This document shows, in pieces, positions 15,389-23,713 of a stretch of 64,000 nucleotides of DNA. Source of the DNA: Oxalobacteraceae bacterium UBA6018 (GTDB taxonomy: Bacteria; Pseudomonadota; Gammaproteobacteria; Burkholderiales; Burkholderiaceae_D); the NCBI GenBank assembly GCA_002428015.1, contig DIZW01000001.1, forward strand, positions 1-64,000, given 5' to 3'. The notes beneath the pieces are model-generated. The model did no database searches. It saw only the letters and a list, made by a program, of their open reading frames with translations, and was not told the origin of the DNA. Within the stretch, counting starts at the first letter, position 1, and every line of letters starts with the position of its first letter. The position numbers and the translations under genes are program-made.

Positions 15389-18300
15389 ATGAGGCGCAAC
15401 ATCTGGTCGCGCGCCGTATGGCGTTCGGCGGCGCTGCTCGCTGGCGTGTTGGTGGCCGTAAGCTGCGCGCTGGCCTACTACACCGTCACGGTCAACGCGC
15501 GCACCGTGGCGGCCGCCAGTGCCAGGGCCGCGCAGGCGGCCGCCGACGACATGGTCGACACCCTGGGCCGCTACCAATACGGCTTGCGCGGGGCGCGCAG
15601 CGCGGTGGCCTTGCTGGGCGAGGCGGGGCTCACCCGCGCAGCCTTCCGCAACTACACCCTCACGCGCGACCTGCAGCAAGAGTTTCCCGGTGCCCGGGGA
15701 TTCGGCTACATCCGCCGGGTGGCGCAGGACCGGGAGGCGGCCTTCGTCGCCGCCGCGCAGGCCGACGGCAAGCCCGATTTCGCGATCGTCCAGCTGCAAG
15801 CCCACGACGGCGAGCGCTACGTCATCGAGTACATCGAACCGGTGCTGCACAATGCCGCGGCCATCGGCGTGGATATCGCCTCCGAAAGCGCGCGCCGCCT
15901 CGCCGCGCAGGCGGCCATGCGCTCGGGCGAGGTCCAGCTGACCGCGCCCATCACGCTGGTGCAGGAGCGGGGCCACCCGGCCCAGTCCTTCCTGATCCTG
16001 ATGCCGGTCTACCGCGGCTACCAGACGCCGCCCGACCCGGCGGCCCGCGCGGCCGCCCTGATCGGCTGGACCTACGCGCCGCTGATGGCGCAGGATGTGC
16101 TCGCGGCCGCCCGGCTGGGCGCCGGCGCCGGCATCATCACCCTGGACGACATCACCGAGGGGCGGCCGGGCCAGCGCTTCTACCGCACCGAGCAGGCGGC
16201 GGCGCCGGCCGGCCCCGCAAGCCGGGCCGAGCGCACGGTGTATGGCCGGCGCTGGCAACTGACGTTCGAACCCTTGCCCCATTTCGTGGCCGCGCTGGGT
16301 CTGATCGACACGCACCTGGTGCTGGGCGCCAGCCTGGTGCTGAGCCTGACCTGCGTGCTCGCGTACAGCCTGCTGCTGGCCAACAGCCGCGGGCGGCGCC
16401 GCCTGGTCGACCAGCAGGTCAAGCTCGCCGCCATCGTCGAAGGCTCCATCGACGGCATCGTCAGCACCGACCTCGCCGGGATCGTGCTGAGCTGGAACCG
16501 CGGCGCCCAACGCATCTTCGGCTACACCGCCCAGGAAGCCATCGGCCACCCGATGCTGGCCCTGATCGTCCCGCACGGCTTGGCGCACCAGGAGCGCGAT
16601 ATCCTGGCGCGCATCGCGCGCGGCGAGGGGATTCCGCATTTCCAGACCGTCAGGCGCTGCAGCGACGGGCGCTTGATCGACGTCTCGATCTCGGTGGCGC
16701 CCATCCGCGACACGGCCGGCGTCATCGTCGGGGCCTCCAAGACGGTGCGCGACATCTCGGAGCTGCAGTCGGCGCATCGTCGCATCCACGAACTGAACGC
16801 GGGTCTGGAGGAACAGGTCGAGCAGCGCACGGCCGAACTGAATGCCGCGCGCAAAACCCTGCGCACCGTGCTCGACGCGGTGCCGTCGATGATCGGTTAT
16901 TGGGACGTGAACCTGATCAACCGGGTCGCCAACCGCTCCTACCACGACTGGTTCGGGGTCGACCCCGGCAAGGTGCCCGGCATGCACATGCGCGAGCTGC
17001 TCGGCGAGGCCATCTACCAGGCCAACCTGCCCTACATCCAAGCGGTCCTGCGCGGCGAGCCCCAGCATTTCGAACGTAGCATTCCCGGGCCGACCGGGGG
17101 GGTGCGCCATTCGCTGGCCAACTACCTGCCCGATATCGTCGACGGCCAGGTGCGCGGCTTCTATGTGCTGGTGCACGACGTGACCGAGCTGGTGACGAGC
17201 CGGCAGCAGCTCGCCAGGCTCAATCTGCTGCTCGAGAACGTGCTGCGCTCGTCATCGGAGATCGCCATCATCGCCACCGATTGCGATGGCGTGATCACGG
17301 TGTTCAACATCGGCGCCGAGCTCATGCTGGGTTATCGCGCCCAGGACATGGTGGGCCGCGATCCGGGCTGCCTGCACGTGGCCGAGGAAGTCGCGGCGCG
17401 CGGGCGCGAGTTGAGCCTGGCGGCCGGCCGCGAGGTGGCGGGCTTCCAGGTGTTCGTCCACGTTCCCGCGCAGGCCGGGGTCGAACGGCGCGAGTGGACC
17501 TACGTGCGGCGCGACGGCACCCGCGTGCCGGTCGAGTTGGTCGTCACCGCGATGCGCGACGACGACGGCCGTATCACCGGCTATCTTGGCATGGCGAGCG
17601 ACGTCAGCCAGCGGCGCCAGTTCGAGGCCAGCCTGGTGCTGGCGCGCCAGATGGCCGAGCAGGCCAGCGCGGCCAAGGGGCAGTTCCTCGCCAACATGAG
17701 CCATGAGATCCGCACCCCGATGAATGCCGTGCTGGGCATGCTGCAACTGGTGCGCCGGAGCGCGCTGAGCCCGCGCCAGCGCGACTACATTGACAAGGCA
17801 TATTCGGCCAGCCAGTCGCTGCTGGCGATACTGAACGACATCCTGGACTTTTCCAAGATCGACGCCGGCAAGATGGAGATCGAATGCATCGCCTTCGATC
17901 TCGAGGCCCTGCTGCGCGACCTGGGCGCGGTGTTGGTCGGCAATCAGGTTGGCAAGCCCGTCGAGGTATTGTTCGCGCTGCCCGCGACACTGACCACCTG
18001 GGTGCGCGGCGACCGTCTGCGGCTGCAGCAGGTGTTGATCAACCTGGCCGGCAATGCGCTCAAGTTCACCCAGCAGGGGCAGGTCGTGCTCAGCCTGGAG
18101 GAGCGCTCGCGCAGCCCCGGCCACGTGGTGTTGCGCGTGAGCGTGAGCGACACTGGCATCGGCATGAGCGCCGAGCAGTTGCGCATCGTCTTCGATGGTT
18201 TCAGCCAGGGCGAGGCCTCGATCAGCCGACGCTTCGGTGGTACCGGACTCGGCCTGGCGATCAGCCGGCGCCTGGTCGCCTTGATGGGCGGCGCCTTGCA

Positions 18301-19855
18301 GGTGGAAAGCGCGCCCGGCGCCGGCTCGCGCTTCTGGTTCGACCTGGAGCTGGGCGTGGCGCCGGCGCCGTCCCCGCCAGCCCCGCTCGAGCCCGTGCAC
18401 CTGCTGGTGGTGGAGGACAATCCGGTGGCCGCGGACATCCTCACGCGCATGATCGCCTCGCTGGGCTGGAGCGCGCGCCTGGCCGCCGACGCCGGCCAGG
18501 CCTTGGCGCTTGCCGCCAGCGAGCGTTACGACGCGGTGCTGATGGACTGGCGCCTGCCGGACATGGACGGGCTCGCCGCGGCGGCCTTGCTGCGCCAGGC
18601 CGGCCCGGCCCAGGCGCCGCCCGTGATCATGGTCACCGCCAACGGCCAGGAGGTATTGCACGAGGCGGCCGAGCGCGACGACGCGCCGTTCTGCGACTAC
18701 CTCACCAAGCCGTTCACGCCGGCGCAGCTGCGCGCCGTGGCGCTCAAGGCGGTGCACGGCGGCTGCGCGCGCGGCCTGGCGCGAACGGCGTTGCGGCTCG
18801 GGCGGCGGCCGTTGGCGGGCCTGCGCCTGCTGGCGGTCGAAGACAACGCCGTGAACCGCCAGGTCGTGTATGAATTGCTCAGTGATGAAGGCGCCCAGGT
18901 CGAGCTGGCCGACAGCGGACTGCAAGGCGTCAACATGGTGCTGGGCGGCGGCGCCTACGACGTGGTCGTCATGGACATGCAAATGCCGGATATCGACGGC
19001 CTCGAGGCGACCCGCCGCATCCGCGCCGATGGCCGGTTCGCCGGCTTGCCCATCCTGGCCATGACGGCCAACGTGAGCGCCGCCGACCGCGCCTTGTGCC
19101 TGGCGGCGGGCATGAACGGCCACGTGGGCAAGCCGATTGACATCGATGCGATGGTCGCGATGATCTTGTCGCTGTGCGGGCGCGGCGCGTGGCCGGAGTC
19201 CGATCCCAATCTCGTGCCCGTGTCCGTGCCCGTCCCCGCCGCGCCGCCAGCGGTCGACGCGGACGGCATCGAAGCGATCGGCAGCGTGCTCGCCCGCTTC
19301 GGCGGCAACGCCCGCGCCTACGCCAGCGCGCTGGCGGGATTCGATGGCGAGCTCAAGCGCCTGTGCGCGCAGCTGAGGGACGGTGTCGGCGGCGCCGACC
19401 AAGGACAACAGTCGGCGGCGCTGCATACCCTCAAAGGCCTGGCGGCGACCTTGGGCGCGCGCGCCCTGGCCAGGCATGTTGCCGAGCTCGAGGATAGTTG
19501 CGTCGGCGGTGCTTCAGCGCGCCGCCTGTGCGTGCAAGACTGCGACATCCTGCTGGCGCTGGGCACCGCGTGCGTGCCGGCATTGACGGCGGCCTTGGCA
19601 CCGTCACCGCCGCCACGCGCGGACGCGCCTCCGGTCATCGATGACGGCAGGTGGGGCCAGATGCTGGCCGAAACGCTGGCCTTGCTGCGGGCCGCGGACA
19701 TGCAGGCGGTGGACGCGGCGCAGGCGCTGCTCGCCGCGGCGCCTGCGCATCGGCAGGACCTGCTGCGGACCGTCCTGGCGCATTCCGAGCGGCTCGATTT
19801 CGCCGTTGCCGCCGACCTCCTGGATGCGCTTGCGCAGCAGCCGCAACCCGGCTAG
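15389..19855 (+). CDS. Hybrid sensor histidine kinase: CHASE-PAS-PAS-PAS-HisKA-HATPase-REC-REC-HPt
   Basis: A 1488-residue membrane kinase. TM1 (about 10-32) and TM2 (about 303-333) enclose a periplasmic CHASE domain. PAS domains follow at about 348-460, 488-604 and 611-745, with a coiled coil after the first. HisKA contains NMSHEIRTPMN with H772; HATPase covers about 868-990 (RLRLQQVLINLAGNALKF, FGGTGLGL). REC1 has D1053 (LMDWRLPDMDG), REC2 has D1196 (VMDMQMPDIDG), and HPt has H1346 (LHTLKGLA). A complete phosphorelay is therefore present, with no output domain. ATG 15389 is chosen for GGGAG six bases upstream; the frame is open from 15308. The final partner is unknown. Confidence 0.95.
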   Translation: MRRNIWSRAVWRSAALLAGVLVAVSCALAYYTVTVNARTVAAASARAAQAAADDMVDTLGRYQYGLRGARSAVALLGEAGLTRAAFRNYTLTRDLQQEFPGARGFGYIRRVAQDREAAFVAAAQADGKPDFAIVQLQAHDGERYVIEYIEPVLHNAAAIGVDIASESARRLAAQAAMRSGEVQLTAPITLVQERGHPAQSFLILMPVYRGYQTPPDPAARAAALIGWTYAPLMAQDVLAAARLGAGAGIITLDDITEGRPGQRFYRTEQAAAPAGPASRAERTVYGRRWQLTFEPLPHFVAALGLIDTHLVLGASLVLSLTCVLAYSLLLANSRGRRRLVDQQVKLAAIVEGSIDGIVSTDLAGIVLSWNRGAQRIFGYTAQEAIGHPMLALIVPHGLAHQERDILARIARGEGIPHFQTVRRCSDGRLIDVSISVAPIRDTAGVIVGASKTVRDISELQSAHRRIHELNAGLEEQVEQRTAELNAARKTLRTVLDAVPSMIGYWDVNLINRVANRSYHDWFGVDPGKVPGMHMRELLGEAIYQANLPYIQAVLRGEPQHFERSIPGPTGGVRHSLANYLPDIVDGQVRGFYVLVHDVTELVTSRQQLARLNLLLENVLRSSSEIAIIATDCDGVITVFNIGAELMLGYRAQDMVGRDPGCLHVAEEVAARGRELSLAAGREVAGFQVFVHVPAQAGVERREWTYVRRDGTRVPVELVVTAMRDDDGRITGYLGMASDVSQRRQFEASLVLARQMAEQASAAKGQFLANMSHEIRTPMNAVLGMLQLVRRSALSPRQRDYIDKAYSASQSLLAILNDILDFSKIDAGKMEIECIAFDLEALLRDLGAVLVGNQVGKPVEVLFALPATLTTWVRGDRLRLQQVLINLAGNALKFTQQGQVVLSLEERSRSPGHVVLRVSVSDTGIGMSAEQLRIVFDGFSQGEASISRRFGGTGLGLAISRRLVALMGGALQVESAPGAGSRFWFDLELGVAPAPSPPAPLEPVHLLVVEDNPVAADILTRMIASLGWSARLAADAGQALALAASERYDAVLMDWRLPDMDGLAAAALLRQAGPAQAPPVIMVTANGQEVLHEAAERDDAPFCDYLTKPFTPAQLRAVALKAVHGGCARGLARTALRLGRRPLAGLRLLAVEDNAVNRQVVYELLSDEGAQVELADSGLQGVNMVLGGGAYDVVVMDMQMPDIDGLEATRRIRADGRFAGLPILAMTANVSAADRALCLAAGMNGHVGKPIDIDAMVAMILSLCGRGAWPESDPNLVPVSVPVPAAPPAVDADGIEAIGSVLARFGGNARAYASALAGFDGELKRLCAQLRDGVGGADQGQQSAALHTLKGLAATLGARALARHVAELEDSCVGGASARRLCVQDCDILLALGTACVPALTAALAPSPPPRADAPPVIDDGRWGQMLAETLALLRAADMQAVDAAQALLAAAPAHRQDLLRTVLAHSERLDFAVAADLLDALAQQPQPG

Positions 19856-19998
19856 CCGGCTAGCGGCAAGCGCGCTCCGGTCCGGGCCGGCGCCAGGGAT
19901 GGCAGGCAGCTGCTAAGCCAGTTGCGCGGCGGGCCATCTTGGCCGCGTCCGAAACCGGGCGGGCCGGGTTATCCTCTTGGTTTTGATATCGGGGAGCC

Positions 19999-20253
19999 GT
20001 GATGATCGAGTGCAATCGAACGCTGGAGCAGGCCAAACGCGATTTCGCCGCGGGCCGGCTCACCAGCGCCGTGCTGCTGCGCGTGCCGATGACGCGCGCC
20101 GAATGGACCGTGCGCCTGGCCGGCCCCAAGGGCGACAGCGGCATGCTGCTGGCCATGCCGCAGCTGGTGACCCAGGTGTTCACCAGCCTGGACCGTGCGG
20201 TCAGCACCATCGAAGATATCGGCTTTTCGTTCACCCAGCTCAAGGTTCAGTAA
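19999..20253 (+). CDS. Small conserved-type protein of unknown function
   Basis: An 84-residue protein (MMIECNRTLEQAKRDFAAGR). The order ECxTLxQAxxDFAAGxLTxAV, then W-TVRL-x-G followed by SLDxAVSTIEDIGF, recalls small uncharacterised betaproteobacterial proteins with an alpha/beta pattern. GGGGAG lies upstream of two adjacent ATG codons, so the start may be 19999 or 20002. No signal peptide. Function unknown. Confidence 0.7.
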   Translation: MMIECNRTLEQAKRDFAAGRLTSAVLLRVPMTRAEWTVRLAGPKGDSGMLLAMPQLVTQVFTSLDRAVSTIEDIGFSFTQLKVQ

Positions 20254-20370
20254 GCGGGCAGGGCGCGCACCGGCCGCTTGGCGCCAGCGGCGCGACCCGG
20301 TTCGCGATGCGGCGCTACACTTGGGCTGGCACGATCATCAACATCGTCCAGTCCACAGCAAGGAGACGCC

Positions 20371-20910
20371 ATGCACGACCAATCCCAGCCAGCGCCGTCC
20401 AGCGCCCAGCCGATGGACGCCGAGACGCTCGCCTTCATCCAGGGCGTGTTCGACCTGGTGCGCGCGGGCGACCCCGCGCCTTTGCGGTCCCTGCTCGAGA
20501 AAGGCTTGCCGGCCAACTTCCGCAACCAGCGCGGCGACAGCCTGATCATGCTGGCCAGCTACCACGGCCACCTCGAGGTCGCCCGCGCCCTGCTCGAACA
20601 CGGGGCCGACCCCGAGGTCCGCAACGACGCCGGCCAGACGCCGATCGCCGGCGCCGCCTACAAAGGCAATGTGCCGATGGTCACCCTGCTGCTCGAGCAT
20701 GGCGCCAGCGTCGAGGGCGCCGGCCCGGACGGCAAGACCGCGCTGATGTTCGCGGCCATGTTCAACCGCCTGGAAATCGCCGAGCTGCTGCTGCGGCGCG
20801 GCGCCGATCCCCACGCCATCGACAGCCGCGGCATGACGCCGCTGAGCCTGGCAAAGACCATGGGCGCCGCCGACACGGCCGCGCTGCTCGAGCGCATCCC
20901 CGCCGCTTGA
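20371..20910 (+). CDS. Ankyrin-repeat protein
   Basis: A 179-residue protein with four to five ankyrin repeats from about residue 45 onward: GDSLIMLASYHGHLEVARAL, then GQTPIAGAAYKGNVPMVTLL, then GKTALMFAAMFNRLEIAELL, then GMTPLSLAKTMG. AAGGAGA directly before ATG 20371 decides the start; the frame is open from 20278. No signal peptide, so probably cytoplasmic. Ankyrin repeats bind proteins; the partner is unknown. In related bacteria similar short ankyrin proteins often accompany catalases or stress genes, but no such neighbour is present here. Confidence 0.85.
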   Translation: MHDQSQPAPSSAQPMDAETLAFIQGVFDLVRAGDPAPLRSLLEKGLPANFRNQRGDSLIMLASYHGHLEVARALLEHGADPEVRNDAGQTPIAGAAYKGNVPMVTLLLEHGASVEGAGPDGKTALMFAAMFNRLEIAELLLRRGADPHAIDSRGMTPLSLAKTMGAADTAALLERIPAA

Positions 20911-21059
20911 GCGGTCCCGCCGTCCGCGCTCGCCGCGCGGACAGGATGTTGCATAAAATTTCACGATTGTAACTTTATGGCAACACTAGAGGCTTACCTC
21001 TAATGTGTGCGCCCGTGCGCCCCTCTCCTATGACAAGGCGATTTTCCGCCGTGAGTTTG

Positions 21060-21073
21060 GTGAGAATTCTCAC
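21060..21073. promoter_or_regulatory. Operator-like palindrome upstream of the GH43 gene
   Basis: GTGAGAATTCTCAC is a perfect 14-base palindrome 105 bases before the GH43 start. Sugar-responsive LacI/GntR-type repressors use sites of this size. No such regulator is in the window. The leader between it and the gene is unusually AT-rich. Confidence 0.4.
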
Positions 21074-21177
21074 GATTTCGGTATCGGAATCTCTCCAAAA
21101 GTCATTTGTCTTTCAGAAATTTCTAGAGATATCATCAACTCACATAACGCGTATTCACAACCCAACAGGAGACACGC

Positions 21178-22596
21178 ATGAAGAAGATATTTGCAGCCCT
21201 GACATTGTTGTTTTCAGTATTCTCGGCCCAGGCGCTGGACCTGACCGGCCTGCAGAATTCCCACGATCCGGGCACCATCACCAAGGACGGCGACACCTAT
21301 TTCCACTTCACCACCGGCAGCAACGGCGTCTGGTTCTCCACCTCGACCGACCTGGTCAATTGGGGCACCACCACCGGCAATGTGTACTCGACGACCGTGT
21401 ACCCGTCCTGGATTCCCAGCACCTTCCCCAACTGGACCAAGGGATCGTTCTGGGCGCCGGACGTGATCAAGATGAACGGCTACTTCTACCTGTACTACTC
21501 GGTCACCGACACCTTCGGCTACGCCAACTCGGCCATCGGCGTGGCGCGCTCGGTCTCGCTGAAGAATCCCAGCTGGACCGACCTGGGCATCGTGGTCCAG
21601 TCCAGCGGCGGCCCCATCTCGACCGACATCAACGCCATCGACCCGGCCCTGTTCCGCGACCATGACGGCAAGGTCTACATGACCTACGGCTCGTTCAACG
21701 GCGGCATCGGCGTGGCCGAGATCAACCAGAGCACCGGCAAGCTGGCTACCAACGTCACCAAGCTGATGGGCGGCAACGGCCTGGACATGGAAGGGGCCTA
21801 CATCACCCGCAACAAGGGCTACTACTACCTGTTCGTCAACCGCGGCAACTGCTGCACCACGCCCTTGTCGAACACCACCTACTACATGGAAGTGTACCGC
21901 TCCACCAGCGTGACTGGGCCCTACACCGGCGGCAATGCGTACAACGGCACCAATACCGTGATGCCCAACACGGACACGGTCGCGCCCAACCACAAGGGCC
22001 CGGGCCACGTGGGCGTGCTGAAGAAGGATGGCTGCAACTATGTGTCCACCCACTACGTCGACACCAATGACGGCAACGCCAAGCTGCAGATCATGAAGAT
22101 GACCTACGACGCCAACGACTGGCCGCAGATCACCCGCAATTTCACCTCGATCACCAGCTGCGGCGGCATCAGCGACGGCCAGTACGTGATCACCTCCAAC
22201 CTGAGCGGCAAGGCCGTGACGGTGGCCGGCGCCTCCACCGCCAACGGCGCCATGGTCCAGCAGCTGGGCAACACGGGCGCCCAGTACCAGAAATGGTATC
22301 TGGTGGGCCACGGCGACGGCTACTACAGCCTGATCAACTCGAACAGCCTGCTGAGCATGGACGACTACAACAACTCCACCACGGCCGGCACCAACATCGC
22401 CCAGTGGAGCTACTGGGCCGGCAATGGCCAGCAGTGGAGTTTCGCCAGCCCCACCTCCGGCTGGTACACGATCAAGAACCGCCTGTCCGGGTTCGTGCTG
22501 GACGTGCAGGCCAAGAGCACGGCCGACTACGCGCAGATCATCCAGTACACGGCCAACGGCGGCACCAACCAGCTGTGGTCGCTCACGCCCCAGTAA
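21178..22596 (+). CDS. Secreted GH43 endo-arabinanase-like enzyme with ricin-type lectin domain
   Basis: A 472-residue exported enzyme likely to cut alpha-1,5-arabinan. Signal peptide at 1-20 (MKKIFAALTLLFSVFSAQA). The five-blade propeller shows the three GH43 carboxylates: D30 (SHDPGTI), D155 (NAIDPALF) and E205 (DMEGAYI); HKGPGHVG is also typical of this clan. Residues about 335-472 form a CBM13/ricin-type domain with repeated Q-x-W (QKWYL, QQWSF, QLWSL). Subfamily choice (arabinanase against arabinofuranosidase) is inferred. AGGAGACACGC precedes the ATG. With the GH51 gene at 39842 it would release arabinose from pectin side chains. Confidence 0.88.
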   Translation: MKKIFAALTLLFSVFSAQALDLTGLQNSHDPGTITKDGDTYFHFTTGSNGVWFSTSTDLVNWGTTTGNVYSTTVYPSWIPSTFPNWTKGSFWAPDVIKMNGYFYLYYSVTDTFGYANSAIGVARSVSLKNPSWTDLGIVVQSSGGPISTDINAIDPALFRDHDGKVYMTYGSFNGGIGVAEINQSTGKLATNVTKLMGGNGLDMEGAYITRNKGYYYLFVNRGNCCTTPLSNTTYYMEVYRSTSVTGPYTGGNAYNGTNTVMPNTDTVAPNHKGPGHVGVLKKDGCNYVSTHYVDTNDGNAKLQIMKMTYDANDWPQITRNFTSITSCGGISDGQYVITSNLSGKAVTVAGASTANGAMVQQLGNTGAQYQKWYLVGHGDGYYSLINSNSLLSMDDYNNSTTAGTNIAQWSYWAGNGQQWSFASPTSGWYTIKNRLSGFVLDVQAKSTADYAQIIQYTANGGTNQLWSLTPQ

Positions 22597-22610
22597 GCGG
22601 CGGCGCAAGC

Positions 22611-22647
22611 AAAAACAGCCAGGTCCTCGCGGTCCTGGCTGTTTTTT
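22611..22647 (+). terminator. Rho-independent terminator after GH43
   Basis: AAAACAGCCAGG pairs with CCTGGCTGTTTT across a ten-base loop, followed by further T. It starts 15 bases after the GH43 stop and could also serve the convergent response-regulator gene. Confidence 0.8.
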
Positions 22648-22712
22648 CATTTGGGAGAAAGTGAAACGTCCGCGCAAGCGGCCGGCGCGGGGCCGGCATG
22701 AAGCCCCGCCTG

Positions 22713-23078
22713 TCAGGCCAGGGTGTCGATCAGTTTGAGCAGCTCGTCGTGCGGCACCGGCTTGTTGAGGAAGGCGGTGGCGCCCTGGCGCAGGGCCCAG
22801 ATGCGGTCCGAGTCCATGTCCTTGCTGGTGAGCAGGATCACCGGGATGTGCCAGGTGCTCTCGTCGTTGGTGATGGCGCGCGTGGCCTGGAAGCCGTTCA
22901 GGCCCGGCATTACGATGTCCATGATGATCAGGTCGGGCAGCTCGGCCTTGGCCTTGACGACCGCCTCGGCGCCGTCGTTGGCGAGGATGACGCGATGCCC
23001 GACCCCGCTCAGCAAGGCCGACAGGACCAGGCGCTGCGTGAGCGAATCGTCAACCACGAGTATTTTTTGACTAGCCAT
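22713..23078 (-). CDS. Single-domain CheY/PilH-like response regulator
   Basis: A receiver domain of about 121 residues without an output domain. It begins MASQKILVVDDSLTQR with the DD pair, has phosphoacceptor DIVMPG in LIIMDIVMPGLNGFQ, a T in LLTSKD and K in LNKPVP. The ATG at 23078 is chosen; a TTG at 23093 overlapping the upstream stop (TTGA) and preceded by AAGG is a fair alternative that would couple translation. Single receiver proteins act by protein contact, often on motility or phosphorelay partners. The large HPt-ended kinase upstream is one possible donor. Confidence 0.88.
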   Translation of the reverse strand: MASQKILVVDDSLTQRLVLSALLSGVGHRVILANDGAEAVVKAKAELPDLIIMDIVMPGLNGFQATRAITNDESTWHIPVILLTSKDMDSDRIWALRQGATAFLNKPVPHDELLKLIDTLA

Positions 23079-23089
23079 TGTGCGCGTGC

Positions 23090-23416
23090 TCAAGATGCCT
23101 TGGTGGAGGAAGCCGATTTGGCATCTACATTTTTCTCTTCAGGTAAGTAACGCCAGTAAAACGCGTGCGGCTGCAGGCCGAAGGCCTCCTGCAACTCCTT
23201 GCACACCATTTGCTCGGCCAGGTACAGCGCCTTGAGGTTGGTGGTGCGGCTCAAGGTGATGTAGGCGCGCAGGGTCCGCGTCAGCGAGGAGTTATGCAAC
23301 TCCAGGTCGGTGACATCGATTTCCATCGCACGCAGCTTCTTCCGGATGTGTTTCGACACATCCTTGATGACCGCGTTTAACAGTTCGGGGCTGATCCGCA
23401 CTCTGGCGTTCGACAT
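23090..23416 (-). CDS. Hypothetical partner of the CheY-like regulator
   Basis: A 108-residue protein starting MSNARVRISPELLNAVIKDV. The N-terminal half is helical and basic (SKHIRKKLRAMEID); the rest contains SRTTNLKALYLAEQMVCKEL and ends in a Lys/Ser tail. I recognise no family. Its stop is overlapped by or adjacent to the start of the receiver gene, so the two are almost certainly one unit. ATG 23416 is preferred, with GAGAG upstream; a TTG at 23431 is in frame. Confidence 0.7.
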   Translation of the reverse strand: MSNARVRISPELLNAVIKDVSKHIRKKLRAMEIDVTDLELHNSSLTRTLRAYITLSRTTNLKALYLAEQMVCKELQEAFGLQPHAFYWRYLPEEKNVDAKSASSTKAS

Positions 23417-23713
23417 AACGTTTGCTCTCAATAACCATGATGATAGCGCGAAAGTCTGCGCCGCCCCCAGTAGAACTTAATTATTGCCTCTAGTCAATAC
23501 TTCGCGGGAAAGTGCCGCGCCGCTCAGATGTTGTGGCGGAGACATCGACGGCGCCATGAGATGAGCGTATTACGTGCTTCCGCGACATACTTTGTGTCGG
23601 CTCATGTTTTCCCCAAATCAACAATTAATCACCAAGTTGCGCGCGCGGCGCCCGGATGCGGCGGCCAATCTGGGGTAGCCTCACAACTTCTCCGATTCGC
23701 CCATTTTATTGCC

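Noticed and set aside
17252..19477. A 741-codon minus-strand frame opposite the hybrid kinase
   Set aside because: It is His/Gln/Ala/Gly-rich antisense of a clear multi-domain gene; the plus strand has all kinase motifs.
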